64,000 bases of DNA from contig NZ_JACXAA010000014.1 in NCBI RefSeq assembly GCF_014699035.1, forward strand, positions 62,001 through 126,000, in the 5' to 3' direction. The translations under genes and the position numbers were made by a program. The stretch's first letter is position 1. Every line of letters begins with the position of its first letter. This DNA is from Spirosoma validum (GTDB lineage Bacteria > Bacteroidota > Bacteroidia > Cytophagales > Spirosomataceae). Under the pieces are notes generated by a model. The model did not search any database. It had not been told where the DNA came from and saw nothing but the letters and a program-made list of their open reading frames with translations. Positions 1 through 8,459 of the stretch are shown piece after piece.

Positions 1-1527
1 GTAAGCGGGTGGTACAGTTCCGTTGAATAAGGGGAAGAAATGGCAGGTAGCACATTTGCCTTTACCCATGAATACGTTGAAGCCCTGCTTTTCTTCAGCC
101 GATAGCGCCACCGACTGACCCCGTAGATACCGGTCTACCCGCGAGTCGAGACTAACCAGGGAACGAATGTAGCTGGCCACCGCATTTTTGATCGACTGCT
201 CGGTCACCCCTTCTTTATACGACTTGGCGAACAGAGCGCGGTACTGCGTATTTTGTTGCAACGCCTTCACCGCTTCCGGCAGCGAGCCATGCATCTCATC
301 TGCGTTCTGGATCACATCGCTGGCCTGATCTTCCAGAAACACCACCCGCGAGTCGGCAAACTGTGTAGCCTGTAACGAAGCATTCAACAACGTAGGGGCG
401 TTTCGAACGGTCCGACGCTCGGCGGTCCGATGCTCGGCAATACGTCGACCACCAAAGCCAATGGCTAAACTTTTCGATTCACCATCCGTAAAGGCTCGCT
501 CGGGCTGATGACACGTAGCACAGGTCCGACCCGAATTTCCCGATAAAATCGGATCGAAAAACAACTGTTTGCCCAACGCAACCCGGTCCGGGGTAGGCCG
601 CTGCTCACTGACGTTTACGAAATAGTTTGGATCAAACACACCGGAGTCAGTGAGAGTGCGGGCCGCAGGCGATAACAACCGACTTTCGGTAAAAACAGGA
701 ATACCCAGGTTCTTCTGCGCATCCAGTAATAGCCCACTCAATACGTTCGCGCGTTGGTCGATGAATGCCAGTCGGTCGAATTTATTAAAGTCAGAAGCCG
801 AAATCAGGCTTGTTTTGGCCTCGGAAAATACCCGGTTAATTCGTCGGGCCAGATCGGGGTTGCCACTGGCTAACTGATAATGAGCGAGTTGTTGCTGTAA
901 ACTTTCGAGCGCGCTGGCGGCTTCGGGAAGCGAATGAAAGGCAACTGGTGAATCGAAACCCGTAATGCCCAACGTGATGATCCGGAATACTTCCAGCCGC
1001 ATCGCGTCGAAGACATGACTGTCCGTTGCTTCGTTGCTTTCCGAAATCGTCCTCAATCGATTGACAGTTGACCGCAGAACAGCCGCGTGTTGTATGGCCT
1101 CGTTTTTTGCTTCTTTAGTAAACGTGGGAAACAGCAGTTCTTCCAGTACCTGAAATCCCTGGGGTTCGTTCACCCGCAAATCATCATCTACTTCTGGAAT
1201 ATTGGGTCCGTTGAGTGCTTTCGTCGTTTCAGGACTGTAATAGGCGGACAGAAATTCAACCCGTTTATAGGCCAGCCGGGCCCGTCGAAAAGCGGCCTGA
1301 ACGTCCTGACCAGGTTGCGATACAATAGCCTTTTGTAACTGACTGACAGCCGTGTCCAGATCCGTAATTTCCTGCATGAACTGGGCTTTAACGGCCTGAA
1401 CCGGTGTCGGTTTTGACCGTAGCAAGCTATACAGGGCAATCGCAATCAACACGCCAAGCATCCCCAATCCAATTGAGCGTAGTGGAAAAGGTCGTTTTGA
1501 AGGCGCTTCGGTCGTTGGAGAAATCAT
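1..1527 (-). CDS. Diheme cytochrome-c peroxidase, 3' end cut by window edge
   Basis: Reading the minus strand from an ATG at 1527 gives 509 open codons that run off the left edge. Residues about 14-32 form one hydrophobic anchor segment. Residues about 40-290 are helical and carry an imelysin-like stretch (GFQVLEELL). The C-terminal part has two haem c motifs, both CATCH, at residues 336-340 and 492-496, as in the CCP/MauG family. These periplasmic enzymes reduce hydrogen peroxide with electrons from cytochromes, or oxidise protein or small substrates. The second haem motif lies about 15 codons before the edge, so the C-terminal part of the second haem domain is missing here. The gene follows the PhoX-like lipoprotein with a 68-nt gap on the same strand, so cotranscription is likely. 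The substrate cannot be told from sequence. Confidence 0.9.
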   Translation of the reverse strand, partial: MISPTTEAPSKRPFPLRSIGLGMLGVLIAIALYSLLRSKPTPVQAVKAQFMQEITDLDTAVSQLQKAIVSQPGQDVQAAFRRARLAYKRVEFLSAYYSPETTKALNGPNIPEVDDDLRVNEPQGFQVLEELLFPTFTKEAKNEAIQHAAVLRSTVNRLRTISESNEATDSHVFDAMRLEVFRIITLGITGFDSPVAFHSLPEAASALESLQQQLAHYQLASGNPDLARRINRVFSEAKTSLISASDFNKFDRLAFIDQRANVLSGLLLDAQKNLGIPVFTESRLLSPAARTLTDSGVFDPNYFVNVSEQRPTPDRVALGKQLFFDPILSGNSGRTCATCHQPERAFTDGESKSLAIGFGGRRIAEHRTAERRTVRNAPTLLNASLQATQFADSRVVFLEDQASDVIQNADEMHGSLPEAVKALQQNTQYRALFAKSYKEGVTEQSIKNAVASYIRSLVSLDSRVDRYLRGQSVALSAEEKQGFNVFMGKGKCATCHFFPLFNGTVPPAY

Positions 1528-1595
1528 CGTAACAATAACAGGGAAAGCCTGGCTGGAAACTCTCCAGCCAGGCAGTTACAGGTGGGTATGAATAG

Positions 1596-3056
1596 CTATC
1601 GGGGTAATCCTTCGATCAGAATAAGCTGGCTGGCCTGGTTTTCAGCCTTACGTACTGAGCCGCCGTCAACGCCCTGGTACTGCGTTCCGCGCCAGGTGTG
1701 GGCCTGAATACCCAGCATGAACGTATTGGGACGACCCGTTACGTCGGATACGTCGATCATACCGCTGCTTTCCCACGAACCCAGTTTCGACGTACCGCCC
1801 ACATTGTATTTCGCGGCATCGGCTTCGGCCCGGCGGTGATCCAGCTCCATAACGGGCGTCAATTTGCCCGTATTCAGATCGTATTGATACACATACGCGT
1901 CGTGCTTCTCATCACCATATTCATTCGGATCTTCCATAATGTAAGCGTAATTAGTCGTTACGCAGATGTTGTCCGGGTCCTGGAACGTCTTGGCCGGGCC
2001 ATTCCGATCATCGCCATTGAGCAGCACTTCCAGTTTGCCCTTTGTCGGATCGTTCGCGTCCAGCGTAAGGCGGTAGATACGGCCGTATTTCGACCGTGAG
2101 TAATCCGCATTCACGCCCGTATTGTTCTGTCCCGTTACAGTAAAAAACACTTCGCGACCGTTAGCACCTCCGCCTTTCCGGTAATCAACGTCTTCCACAC
2201 GACCGAATTTAATAGCTTTCAGGTCATTGACTTTCGCGTTGATCTGTGCGCCGGTCAAGGTTTTCTGATTGTCGATTTTCACAAACTCGACATCGTATTT
2301 CGTACCGGTTGTCATGCTCGTTTCGGTCTGGTTCCCGTCCGTACGTTTCAGCATGTACAATGAACCGTTGTCCAGATCACCAACCGTATTTGTCAGATAC
2401 ATAGCCACCTGGCCGCCATTCACGTCGGAGTCGTCGTCACCGATCACGATAACCGTTTTATTCGGATAGGCTGTTTTTGGCAATGGCACCGCGTTCTCGG
2501 CACTCCACCGACCCAGCGCAGGCACTTCACGCGAGATAGCCGCCTGTTGTGGATCAGCGTCTACGCGAACCGCGTGCGTACGGGACTCCTGTCCACTTTC
2601 TCCGCAGGTCAGAAAGACCGGACCAAAGCCGTGCTCAACCGGCGTCGCGAGGGTAGCTGAACATAACCGCCAGGTAGCTCCATCCGAGTTCAGAATGTAT
2701 TCGCCTTTAACGGGCTTGAACGTTTTGTCGAGGATCAGGCGCGATACGGCGAAGTTATCTTCGTTGTTGACCAGGACCGTATAGTTACCATCTGGATTTT
2801 GAAAGATCCCGGCGCCGTCGGCCGATCCGCCAAAGACATAATTCGGTGATTGTTGTAACTTATCATCGCTGCTCATCAGGGAATACAGCTTAACGCCATC
2901 CGTTACGCCCGGCAGAACTTTGGCCAGTACGGGCGTTGCGGATTGATTTTGTAACGTAATAACCGGACTATTGGGGTCGCGATGATCCTGGCAGGCCGAT
3001 AGGGCAAGCACCGAAAATGCGGCTGTCGTGGAGAGGAAAAATTTGTTCAGTTGCAT
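1596..3056 (-). CDS. PhoX/DUF839-type phosphatase-like lipoprotein
   Basis: The reading frame is open from a TTG at 3089, but the ATG at 3056 starts a clear lipoprotein signal (MQLNKFFLST...LALSAC), so I use it, giving 486 residues. The body resembles the PhoX/DUF839 beta-propeller family: an acidic FGRVEDVDYR motif, a VFFTVTG strand, GRIYRL, and FQDPDNICV near the C-terminus, which in PhoX contribute to the Ca/Fe site. PhoX enzymes release phosphate from organic phosphomonoesters outside the cytoplasm. Here the lipid anchor would place it on a membrane. The PhoX identity fits the neighbouring metallophosphoesterase and the Pho-box-like repeats in its promoter (3109-3137). It could instead be an uncharacterised DUF839 protein without phosphatase activity. 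Confidence 0.78.
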   Translation of the reverse strand: MQLNKFFLSTTAAFSVLALSACQDHRDPNSPVITLQNQSATPVLAKVLPGVTDGVKLYSLMSSDDKLQQSPNYVFGGSADGAGIFQNPDGNYTVLVNNEDNFAVSRLILDKTFKPVKGEYILNSDGATWRLCSATLATPVEHGFGPVFLTCGESGQESRTHAVRVDADPQQAAISREVPALGRWSAENAVPLPKTAYPNKTVIVIGDDDSDVNGGQVAMYLTNTVGDLDNGSLYMLKRTDGNQTETSMTTGTKYDVEFVKIDNQKTLTGAQINAKVNDLKAIKFGRVEDVDYRKGGGANGREVFFTVTGQNNTGVNADYSRSKYGRIYRLTLDANDPTKGKLEVLLNGDDRNGPAKTFQDPDNICVTTNYAYIMEDPNEYGDEKHDAYVYQYDLNTGKLTPVMELDHRRAEADAAKYNVGGTSKLGSWESSGMIDVSDVTGRPNTFMLGIQAHTWRGTQYQGVDGGSVRKAENQASQLILIEGLPR

Positions 3057-3081
3057 AATTAAGTTAGTAGAAACCTTTCTA

Positions 3082-3137
3082 CAAAGCAACGAACCCCATT
3101 TTACCTGAATGTCACCGACCTGTTACGTCTCTGCTAT
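3082..3137 (-). promoter_or_regulatory. Candidate Pho-box-type promoter of the PhoX-like gene
   Basis: On the coding (minus) strand three heptamers recur at exactly 11-bp steps: ATAGCAG (3137-3131), GTAACAG (3126-3120) and GTGACAT (3115-3109). They resemble the reverse complement of the enterobacterial Pho box unit CTGTCAT. The proximal heptamer is followed by 19 nt and then TTGCTTTG (3089-3082), one mismatch from the Bacteroidota -7 element TAnnTTTG. The ATG is 25 nt further on. The same layout occurs at 4761-4805. PhoB control is inferred, not shown. Confidence 0.5.
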
Positions 3138-3176
3138 GAATTCAGCATTGCTGTTAATCTAAATTTAATACGATGC

Positions 3177-3261
3177 ATAGAACACAGATTTTTATGATGA
3201 TTATGATTTACTCTGATTGTATTAACAGAGATCATAATCATCATAAAAATCTGTGTTCTAT
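3177..3261. repeat. Perfect 31-bp AT-rich inverted repeat, likely terminator or MITE-like
   Basis: The arms 3177-3207 and 3231-3261 are perfect reverse complements over 31 bp, with a 23-nt loop. Inside the loop CTCTG and CAGAG can pair too. The repeat begins 2 nt after the stop codon of the SMR-type gene and lies upstream of the PhoX-like promoter. It could stop transcription from the upstream gene. Its length and perfection are more than a terminator needs, so a dispersed repeat element is also possible. Confidence 0.8.
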
Positions 3262-3263
3262 CC

Positions 3264-3650
3264 TTATTTCGAAAGACTCATTTTGAGGCCCACGATGCCA
3301 ATCGTTATGATCAGTATAAAAAAGAGTTCAGCGTACGACCAGCCCTGTTTTAGCCAGAAAATATCAGTGAACTTGATCACAATTAGTGAGAGAGCCATCC
3401 AGACAGCGAAGGCCGTTGACGTAGCAATGGTACGCATGGCGAGCGCCAGCAGGATGGAATTCATTGCCCCAAATAAAATATAGCCGATCCAGGGACCAAT
3501 CATCAACAGGCCGCCATCGAGTCGATAAAACGTGTGCCAGCGTAGCGTTTTTATATCCGCTACCTGCATGAACTTCAGCGAGTAGGTCCAGGCGGCCTGA
3601 CATAAGCCTGCCCCCAGCAGGCAAAGCCACGAAACGGTCGTTTGTTCCAT
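3264..3650 (-). CDS. Small four-helix membrane protein, SMR-like
   Basis: The 128-residue protein begins at ATG 3650, which shares one base with the TGA of the metallophosphoesterase (TGATG), so translation is probably coupled. A longer in-frame reading from 3743 lies inside the upstream gene and is not used. Four hydrophobic segments are visible, with a short loop (LRWHTFYRLDGG) after the first and the run TSTAFAVWMALSLIVIK in the third. That arrangement and size match small multidrug resistance/EamA-like proteins such as EmrE. Those act as dimers in the inner membrane as proton-coupled exporters. The conserved membrane glutamate of EmrE is not obvious in the first helix, so substrate and activity are uncertain. 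Confidence 0.65.
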   Translation of the reverse strand: MEQTTVSWLCLLGAGLCQAAWTYSLKFMQVADIKTLRWHTFYRLDGGLLMIGPWIGYILFGAMNSILLALAMRTIATSTAFAVWMALSLIVIKFTDIFWLKQGWSYAELFFILIITIGIVGLKMSLSK

Positions 3651-4570
3651 CAGTAAGTAACGTACTGGTTCTGAACCGATCCATCCGCAAACAAATCGAT
3701 AAGCCCATAACCGGCTGCCGTATGCTGGTACTTGCCAAACCACCAGGCCCCACTAACGGCCCCGTTACAGAAATACGAAACGCCGTTGTAATCGACCCGA
3801 TCCACCAAATGAATATGACCGCTTATGGCTGCTTTGACGTTCGGGAACTGGTGAAATAGTTTACTGATCCGAACCGTATCGCTGTGCATCCAGCGGGATG
3901 GTACGTTCCACTGATCGCCCGCAAACCGTTGCCCGTCGAAAAACACACAGGCTGCCAGAATCGGTACGTGGGAGACGATCAGAACCGGCGTTTCGGCCGG
4001 TGTATTTTTCAGGTCTGCTTCGAGCCAGTGAAATTGCTCTTCGTCCAGATGAGCTGTATACCAGCTTCCATCGGCTTTTGGCTGCAGGCTGTCTAACACC
4101 ACAATATGCCAGCCGTTCTGCGTGAGGCTGTAATACGGATTGGTCATGTGTAATTCGTCCATGGCCCATTTCCGACCATCCTGAAAAGCGGCCTGGGTTT
4201 CCTGCCGACACCAGATGTCATGATTACCGACGCAACTCAGCATGGGCAACCCATTTTCGCTCTGGAGAACCCGCTGAAACATGTGCCACTGCCGCCGAAC
4301 GCTGTCCTGTCCCCGACCGTGGGCTTCCATGATGGCATCGCCACCGTTCATGATCAGATCCGGTTTATCGGCTAAATTCTGGACGTGGTGCAGACATTTC
4401 TCAAATCCTTTAGCCGCGCCAACTAACGGCTGCATGTGAACATCGGTCAGGTGAGCAATACGTAGCGCTCGCTGCTTCGGGGCGGTTGCTGCCTGCGCTG
4501 TATTTAACGGATTAACGGAAAGCGTTACAAGTCCGGCACTCACGCGCCTAACTACGTCCCGACGGTTCAT
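3650..4570 (-). CDS. Exported calcineurin-like metallophosphoesterase
   Basis: This 306-residue protein carries the full set of metallophosphoesterase motifs in order: LTDVH (about 42-46), NGGD, GNHD, the SH pair in LIVSHVP and GHIH. These bind two metal ions and hydrolyse phosphomono- or diester bonds. The N-terminus (MNRRDVVRRVSAGLVTLSV, then AQAA) looks like an export signal, possibly Tat type because of the paired arginines. It overlaps the downstream SMR-like gene by one base. Upstream, on the opposite strand, is the Oar-like receptor, and the intergenic region carries Pho-box-like sequence. The natural substrate is unknown; a phosphate-scavenging role is inferred from the neighbours. 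Confidence 0.85.
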   Translation of the reverse strand: MNRRDVVRRVSAGLVTLSVNPLNTAQAATAPKQRALRIAHLTDVHMQPLVGAAKGFEKCLHHVQNLADKPDLIMNGGDAIMEAHGRGQDSVRRQWHMFQRVLQSENGLPMLSCVGNHDIWCRQETQAAFQDGRKWAMDELHMTNPYYSLTQNGWHIVVLDSLQPKADGSWYTAHLDEEQFHWLEADLKNTPAETPVLIVSHVPILAACVFFDGQRFAGDQWNVPSRWMHSDTVRISKLFHQFPNVKAAISGHIHLVDRVDYNGVSYFCNGAVSGAWWFGKYQHTAAGYGLIDLFADGSVQNQYVTY

Positions 4571-4592
4571 AAAACGTATGGGTTGGTTTACG

Positions 4593-4637
4593 CAAAGAAC
4601 GGGCTCATTTATAAGCAGCAGGTTACCAGCAATTTAT
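4593..4637 (-). promoter_or_regulatory. Weak third copy of the Pho-box-like promoter layout
   Basis: On the minus strand upstream of the metallophosphoesterase, GTAACCT (4626-4620) lies 19 nt from GTTCTTTG (4600-4593), which is 22 nt from the ATG. The next position at 11-bp phase reads ATAAATT (4637-4631). Both elements fit the pattern of the other two sites less well, so this is suggestive only. Confidence 0.25.
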
Positions 4638-4760
4638 GATTATGTAAGAAAATATGTTTTTTTCAAGGAAATTTATTCACAATAAAATAATATAAAGAAT
4701 AGAAAGCTGGGTTAAGAAGCCCCTGTATACTTGTTAAAGTACAAGAATGATCATAATCTG

Positions 4761-4805
4761 ATAACAATTCGTTAACAGTAGATTAGCGTAGTTGTACTCT
4801 CTTTG
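4761..4805 (+). promoter_or_regulatory. Candidate Pho-box-type promoter of the Oar-like receptor
   Basis: ATAACAA (4761-4767) and TTAACAG (4772-4778) sit at an 11-bp step. Exactly 19 nt after the second comes TCTCTTTG (4798-4805), one mismatch from TAnnTTTG, and the receptor ATG is 27 nt further. Spacing and orientation relative to the gene equal those of the PhoX-like promoter at 3082-3137. Confidence 0.48.
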
Positions 4806-4832
4806 CGGCATAGAATTTTACTGCTTTATCGA

Positions 4833-7800
4833 ATGAAACAAACACTACGCTTATTCATTTTCCTGTTCGCTTTCAGTTGCCTGCTTATCAATAACATAGC
4901 CGCGCAAACGACACAGGCTTCTATTTCGGGAGTGATCTCTGAAAAAGAGAAATCGCCACTCCCTGCCGCTACGGTTCAGGTACGGAACGAATCGACGGGG
5001 TTTACAACGGGGACGGTAACCAATGCCAAAGGCGAGTACTCATTCAAGGAAATTCCGTTAGGCGGGCCCTACACGATACGGGTTACGTTTATCGGATACG
5101 GTGAGCAAAAACGGACCGGTTACATGGTCAACCAAGGCGACGCCATTCGCATCAGCCTGACCATGCAGGAAGCCGACCAATCGCTTGAAGTAGTACAGGT
5201 GGTAGCCTCCGGTCTGAAAAACAAAACCGACAATTTGGGGGCCGCTACAGCCATCACGGCCAAAACGCTGGTGTCGCTGCCCGTCAACGGCCGGAATTTT
5301 ACGCAGCTCATTAACCTGTCGCCCCTCACCAACAGCAGCGGGAGCCTGTCGGGACAACTTGGTTCTTCGACCAACTACACCATCGATGGGATGAACGCCA
5401 AAAACCCAACGTCGGCTGGGGCAACCACGAGCCGAAGCGGAGCACCGTATTCGATTTCGATTGAAGCGGTTCGCGAGTTCAAAGTGATTACCAACCAGTA
5501 CGACGTGGTATACGGCCGGGCCGGGGGCGGTCTGGTGAGTGCTGTAACCAAAGCCGGTACCAACAAACTGACGGGTAGCGTATTCAACTACACCCGCGCC
5601 AACTGGCTCTCGAGCAAGTATGATATCCGGGGAAATGAGCGCAACGTACCGTTCTCGACCAACCAGTTCGGCTTCTCGCTGGGTGGCCCGATCATCAAAG
5701 ACAAACTGCATTACTTCGTGGTGTGGGACCATCAGCAGGATTCGCGTCCGCTCATCATCGCCGACATTCAGACTCCCCTCGATGAGCGCCGGTTCAACGT
5801 GACCAACGCTACGCTCAATCAGTTTGTCGACATTGCCCGCAGCAAATACGGTGTAGCGAACACGCAACAGTTCGGTACGTTCCCAAAGAACCGGGGCACC
5901 GATGCGGGCTTTGTTCGGCTCGACTGGCAGATTAATTCCAACAACCTGCTGACCATCCGCGACAATTACACCAACGACCGCAACAAGCTGGGTCTGAACG
6001 ATAATACGAACATCAACATCTACGAATCGTACGGCAACGACTATAACATCGACAATAGTTTACTGGCCACGCTCCGCACGACATTTTCGCCCAAGGTCAC
6101 GAATGAACTGAAGCTGCAGCACCTGTATACGTATCAGAAAAGCAGCCCCGGTGATCAGCTACCGGCGGCCAATATCCCGCGTAACATCGTGGAAACGGTG
6201 CGTTCGACTATTGAGGGCGGAGCACTATCGACCAACATTCAGATGGGTGGCCACCGCTTCGCGCAGGAAGGGTTTACCAATAATGTGCTGCAACTGGTTG
6301 ATAACTTCTACTACAACACCGACAAGGTACAGTACACATTCGGTGTCGACCTGATGTACACGCACGCCAAGTCGTTATACGGCAGCGAAGTGAACGGTCG
6401 GTTCCACTACAACGAAAGCACCGTAACCAACAATGGGGTCGTAACGACCATTCCTGCGCTTACCTATTTTAACAACCTGCAACCGTACCGGTATTACCGG
6501 GAAGTACCGCTCGTGGCCGACCCAACGGTTTATGGCAACATTTTCAACTTAGGCGCGTACGGCCAGTTGAACACGCACCTGAAGCCAGGACTGGAAATGA
6601 CCGCCGGGCTGCGCGTCGACTACGCCATCTACCCCAAAGCGCAGTTTAACGAACTGGTATTCAGCGAACTGGGCCTCCGTACTGACAATCAGATCAAGAC
6701 GTTTATTCCGCAGCCGCGTATTCAGTTCAACTGGGACGTCAACAACGAACACCGCACGTTTATCCGATTTGGGGCCGGGGTGTTTGCTTCGGATATCAAC
6801 AACTACATGCTCATCAATAACCTAACCTTCGACGGCAAGCATTTTGCCACTGTCGACGTGCGGGGAGCGAATGTACCGACGCCAAATTTTACAGCTTACC
6901 GGCAGGATTACAACAGCATACCGACACTACCGCAGTTTCAGGTACCGACCATCAACATGACCGGGCCGAACGCCAAAGTACCGGTGCTCTACAAGGCCAA
7001 CGTATCGTACTCGCGCTTCCTGACCGACCGGCTGAAAGTGGGTGTGTCGGGGTATATGTCGCTGGGGCGCAACAACTATACCTACGTTGAGCGGAACATG
7101 GTGGCCGATCCGTTCTTCCGATTGCCCAAGGAAGACAACCGGGGCGTTTACGTACCGCTGGCATCGATGCCGACGAGTGGGATAGGCGACTGGCAACTGG
7201 GCCGCATCAGTCAGAAACTGGGCCGGGTGCTGGAACTGAACAGCATCGGTAAAGTGAATCAGTTTGCCCTGGTTGTCGATGCCACCTGGCAGTACTTCCG
7301 CGACGGCGAAATTACGGCCAGCTACACCTGGAACGATGCCCGCGATAACACGTCTTTCAACGGGAACGTAGCCAACACCGCCACGCTGGTGCAGTACGTG
7401 AAGGATGATCCACGTAACCTGAGCGCCATCACATATTCCGACAACCATTTTCGCAATAAGGTGGTATTTTATGGCACGCTGCCCTCATTCTTCGGCATTA
7501 CGTTGGGGGCTCGCTTCACGGGCATCGGTGGTACGCGCTACTCTTTGACGTCGGGAGCGAACACCAACGGCGACTTCGTAACGACCAACGACCTGGCCTT
7601 TATTTTCGACCGTAACAGCACGGAAACAGCTGCTAACGTCCGGACGGGGCTACAAACCCTGCTCGACAATCCCGACGCCAGCCAGAGCCTGAAAAACTAC
7701 ATCAACGCGTATTCGGGTCAGCTTGCCGAGCGGAATGGGGGCATCAACGGTTTCTACGGCGTGCTCGACATCCGGGCGCTGAAGCGGTTCCGGTTCGGCA

Positions 7801-8054
7801 AAACCTACGCGCTTGAAGTATCGGCCGACGTATTCAACTTCGCTAACCTGCTGAACCGCAACCGGGGAACAAACCTGTCGCTGGGTACGCAGGCGCTGTA
7901 TGCGCTGGGGGTTCCGTCCTCTGGAGGCAGTGCTGCTTTACCCGGCTTCACGGCGTCGGTTCCACAGTACAATTACCGGGTAAACAACTCGGGGGCGGTT
8001 ACACCCTCGGGCGATCCGTTCCAGATTCAGCTCGGTGCGCGATTCAGTTTTTAA
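4833..8054 (+). CDS. Oar-like TonB-dependent outer membrane receptor
   Basis: The ATG at 4833 starts a good signal peptide (MKQTLRLFIFLFAF...NNIAAQ); a TTG at 4803 in the same frame is rejected. The 1073-residue product has a carboxypeptidase-regulatory-like beta-sandwich at about 30-115, then a plug domain with NYTIDGMNAKNP and VYGRAGGGLVSAVTKAGTN, then a long beta-barrel ending in the terminal phenylalanine (GARFSF) typical of outer membrane proteins. This is the Oar subgroup rather than a SusC, and no SusD follows. Oar-like receptors import substrates through the outer membrane using TonB energy. The divergent phosphoesterase and the shared promoter design suggest a phosphorus-containing ligand, but that is inference. 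A strong bidirectional terminator follows. Confidence 0.9.
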   Translation: MKQTLRLFIFLFAFSCLLINNIAAQTTQASISGVISEKEKSPLPAATVQVRNESTGFTTGTVTNAKGEYSFKEIPLGGPYTIRVTFIGYGEQKRTGYMVNQGDAIRISLTMQEADQSLEVVQVVASGLKNKTDNLGAATAITAKTLVSLPVNGRNFTQLINLSPLTNSSGSLSGQLGSSTNYTIDGMNAKNPTSAGATTSRSGAPYSISIEAVREFKVITNQYDVVYGRAGGGLVSAVTKAGTNKLTGSVFNYTRANWLSSKYDIRGNERNVPFSTNQFGFSLGGPIIKDKLHYFVVWDHQQDSRPLIIADIQTPLDERRFNVTNATLNQFVDIARSKYGVANTQQFGTFPKNRGTDAGFVRLDWQINSNNLLTIRDNYTNDRNKLGLNDNTNINIYESYGNDYNIDNSLLATLRTTFSPKVTNELKLQHLYTYQKSSPGDQLPAANIPRNIVETVRSTIEGGALSTNIQMGGHRFAQEGFTNNVLQLVDNFYYNTDKVQYTFGVDLMYTHAKSLYGSEVNGRFHYNESTVTNNGVVTTIPALTYFNNLQPYRYYREVPLVADPTVYGNIFNLGAYGQLNTHLKPGLEMTAGLRVDYAIYPKAQFNELVFSELGLRTDNQIKTFIPQPRIQFNWDVNNEHRTFIRFGAGVFASDINNYMLINNLTFDGKHFATVDVRGANVPTPNFTAYRQDYNSIPTLPQFQVPTINMTGPNAKVPVLYKANVSYSRFLTDRLKVGVSGYMSLGRNNYTYVERNMVADPFFRLPKEDNRGVYVPLASMPTSGIGDWQLGRISQKLGRVLELNSIGKVNQFALVVDATWQYFRDGEITASYTWNDARDNTSFNGNVANTATLVQYVKDDPRNLSAITYSDNHFRNKVVFYGTLPSFFGITLGARFTGIGGTRYSLTSGANTNGDFVTTNDLAFIFDRNSTETAANVRTGLQTLLDNPDASQSLKNYINAYSGQLAERNGGINGFYGVLDIRALKRFRFGKTYALEVSADVFNFANLLNRNRGTNLSLGTQALYALGVPSSGGSAALPGFTASVPQYNYRVNNSGAVTPSGDPFQIQLGARFSF

Positions 8055-8086
8055 CGAATCAGATTGGTATACCCGCAATTAGGAAA

Positions 8087-8127
8087 TACAAAAGCCGTCG
8101 TCAAAACTTTTGACGACGGCTTTTGTA
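8087..8127. terminator. Bidirectional intrinsic terminator
   Basis: A perfect 20-bp inverted repeat (8087-8106 and 8108-8127) with a one-base nominal loop; the outer A/T runs give T-tracts on both strands. It lies 32 nt after the Oar-like receptor stop and serves the convergent GH3 gene side too. Confidence 0.85.
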
Positions 8128-8179
8128 TTGAACCAGTTTAACCCTTTGTTCTACGGGTAAAGCTATAGATCGACCTAAA

Positions 8180-8385
8180 CCTCTAAAGGGCAGGGCGGTT
8201 AAGTTCTGATTGTCAACCCTGAAAGGGTGTAATCTTTGTAGAAAAAGTAACCACCAATCGAGCTAGAACCCCGGAGGGCTGACATCATGTCAGCCCTCCG
8301 GGGTTTTGGGACGGGTTACCCTGCTTATTTCTACAATGATCTCATCCCTACGGGATTAGCACTTAACAGCCCTGCCCTTCAGGGG
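8180..8385. repeat. Nested ~206-bp imperfect palindrome between convergent genes
   Basis: The outer arms 8186-8204 and 8361-8379 pair with one mismatch in 19. Inside, TTTGTAGAAA (8235-8244) faces TTTCTACAA. The centre is a perfect 19-bp hairpin (8267-8285 and 8287-8305) beginning AACCCCGGAGGG. The gap between the receptor and the GH3 gene (8055-8459) is otherwise empty. The layered symmetry resembles a REP/BIME-type or non-autonomous mobile element rather than a simple terminator. No coding frame is convincing in it. Confidence 0.75.
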
Positions 8386-8459
8386 ACTTGACCCAAGTGT
8401 AGGCAAAGTTTCCTTTAGGGGTTAAAGGCTACAAAAGCGTAAAGTATCTCTTTGCAAGA

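Noticed and set aside
5058..5867. 269-residue antisense frame inside the Oar-like receptor
   Set aside because: It has no motif or signal peptide, and the opposite strand encodes a receptor with clear family signatures; it is a codon-bias shadow.
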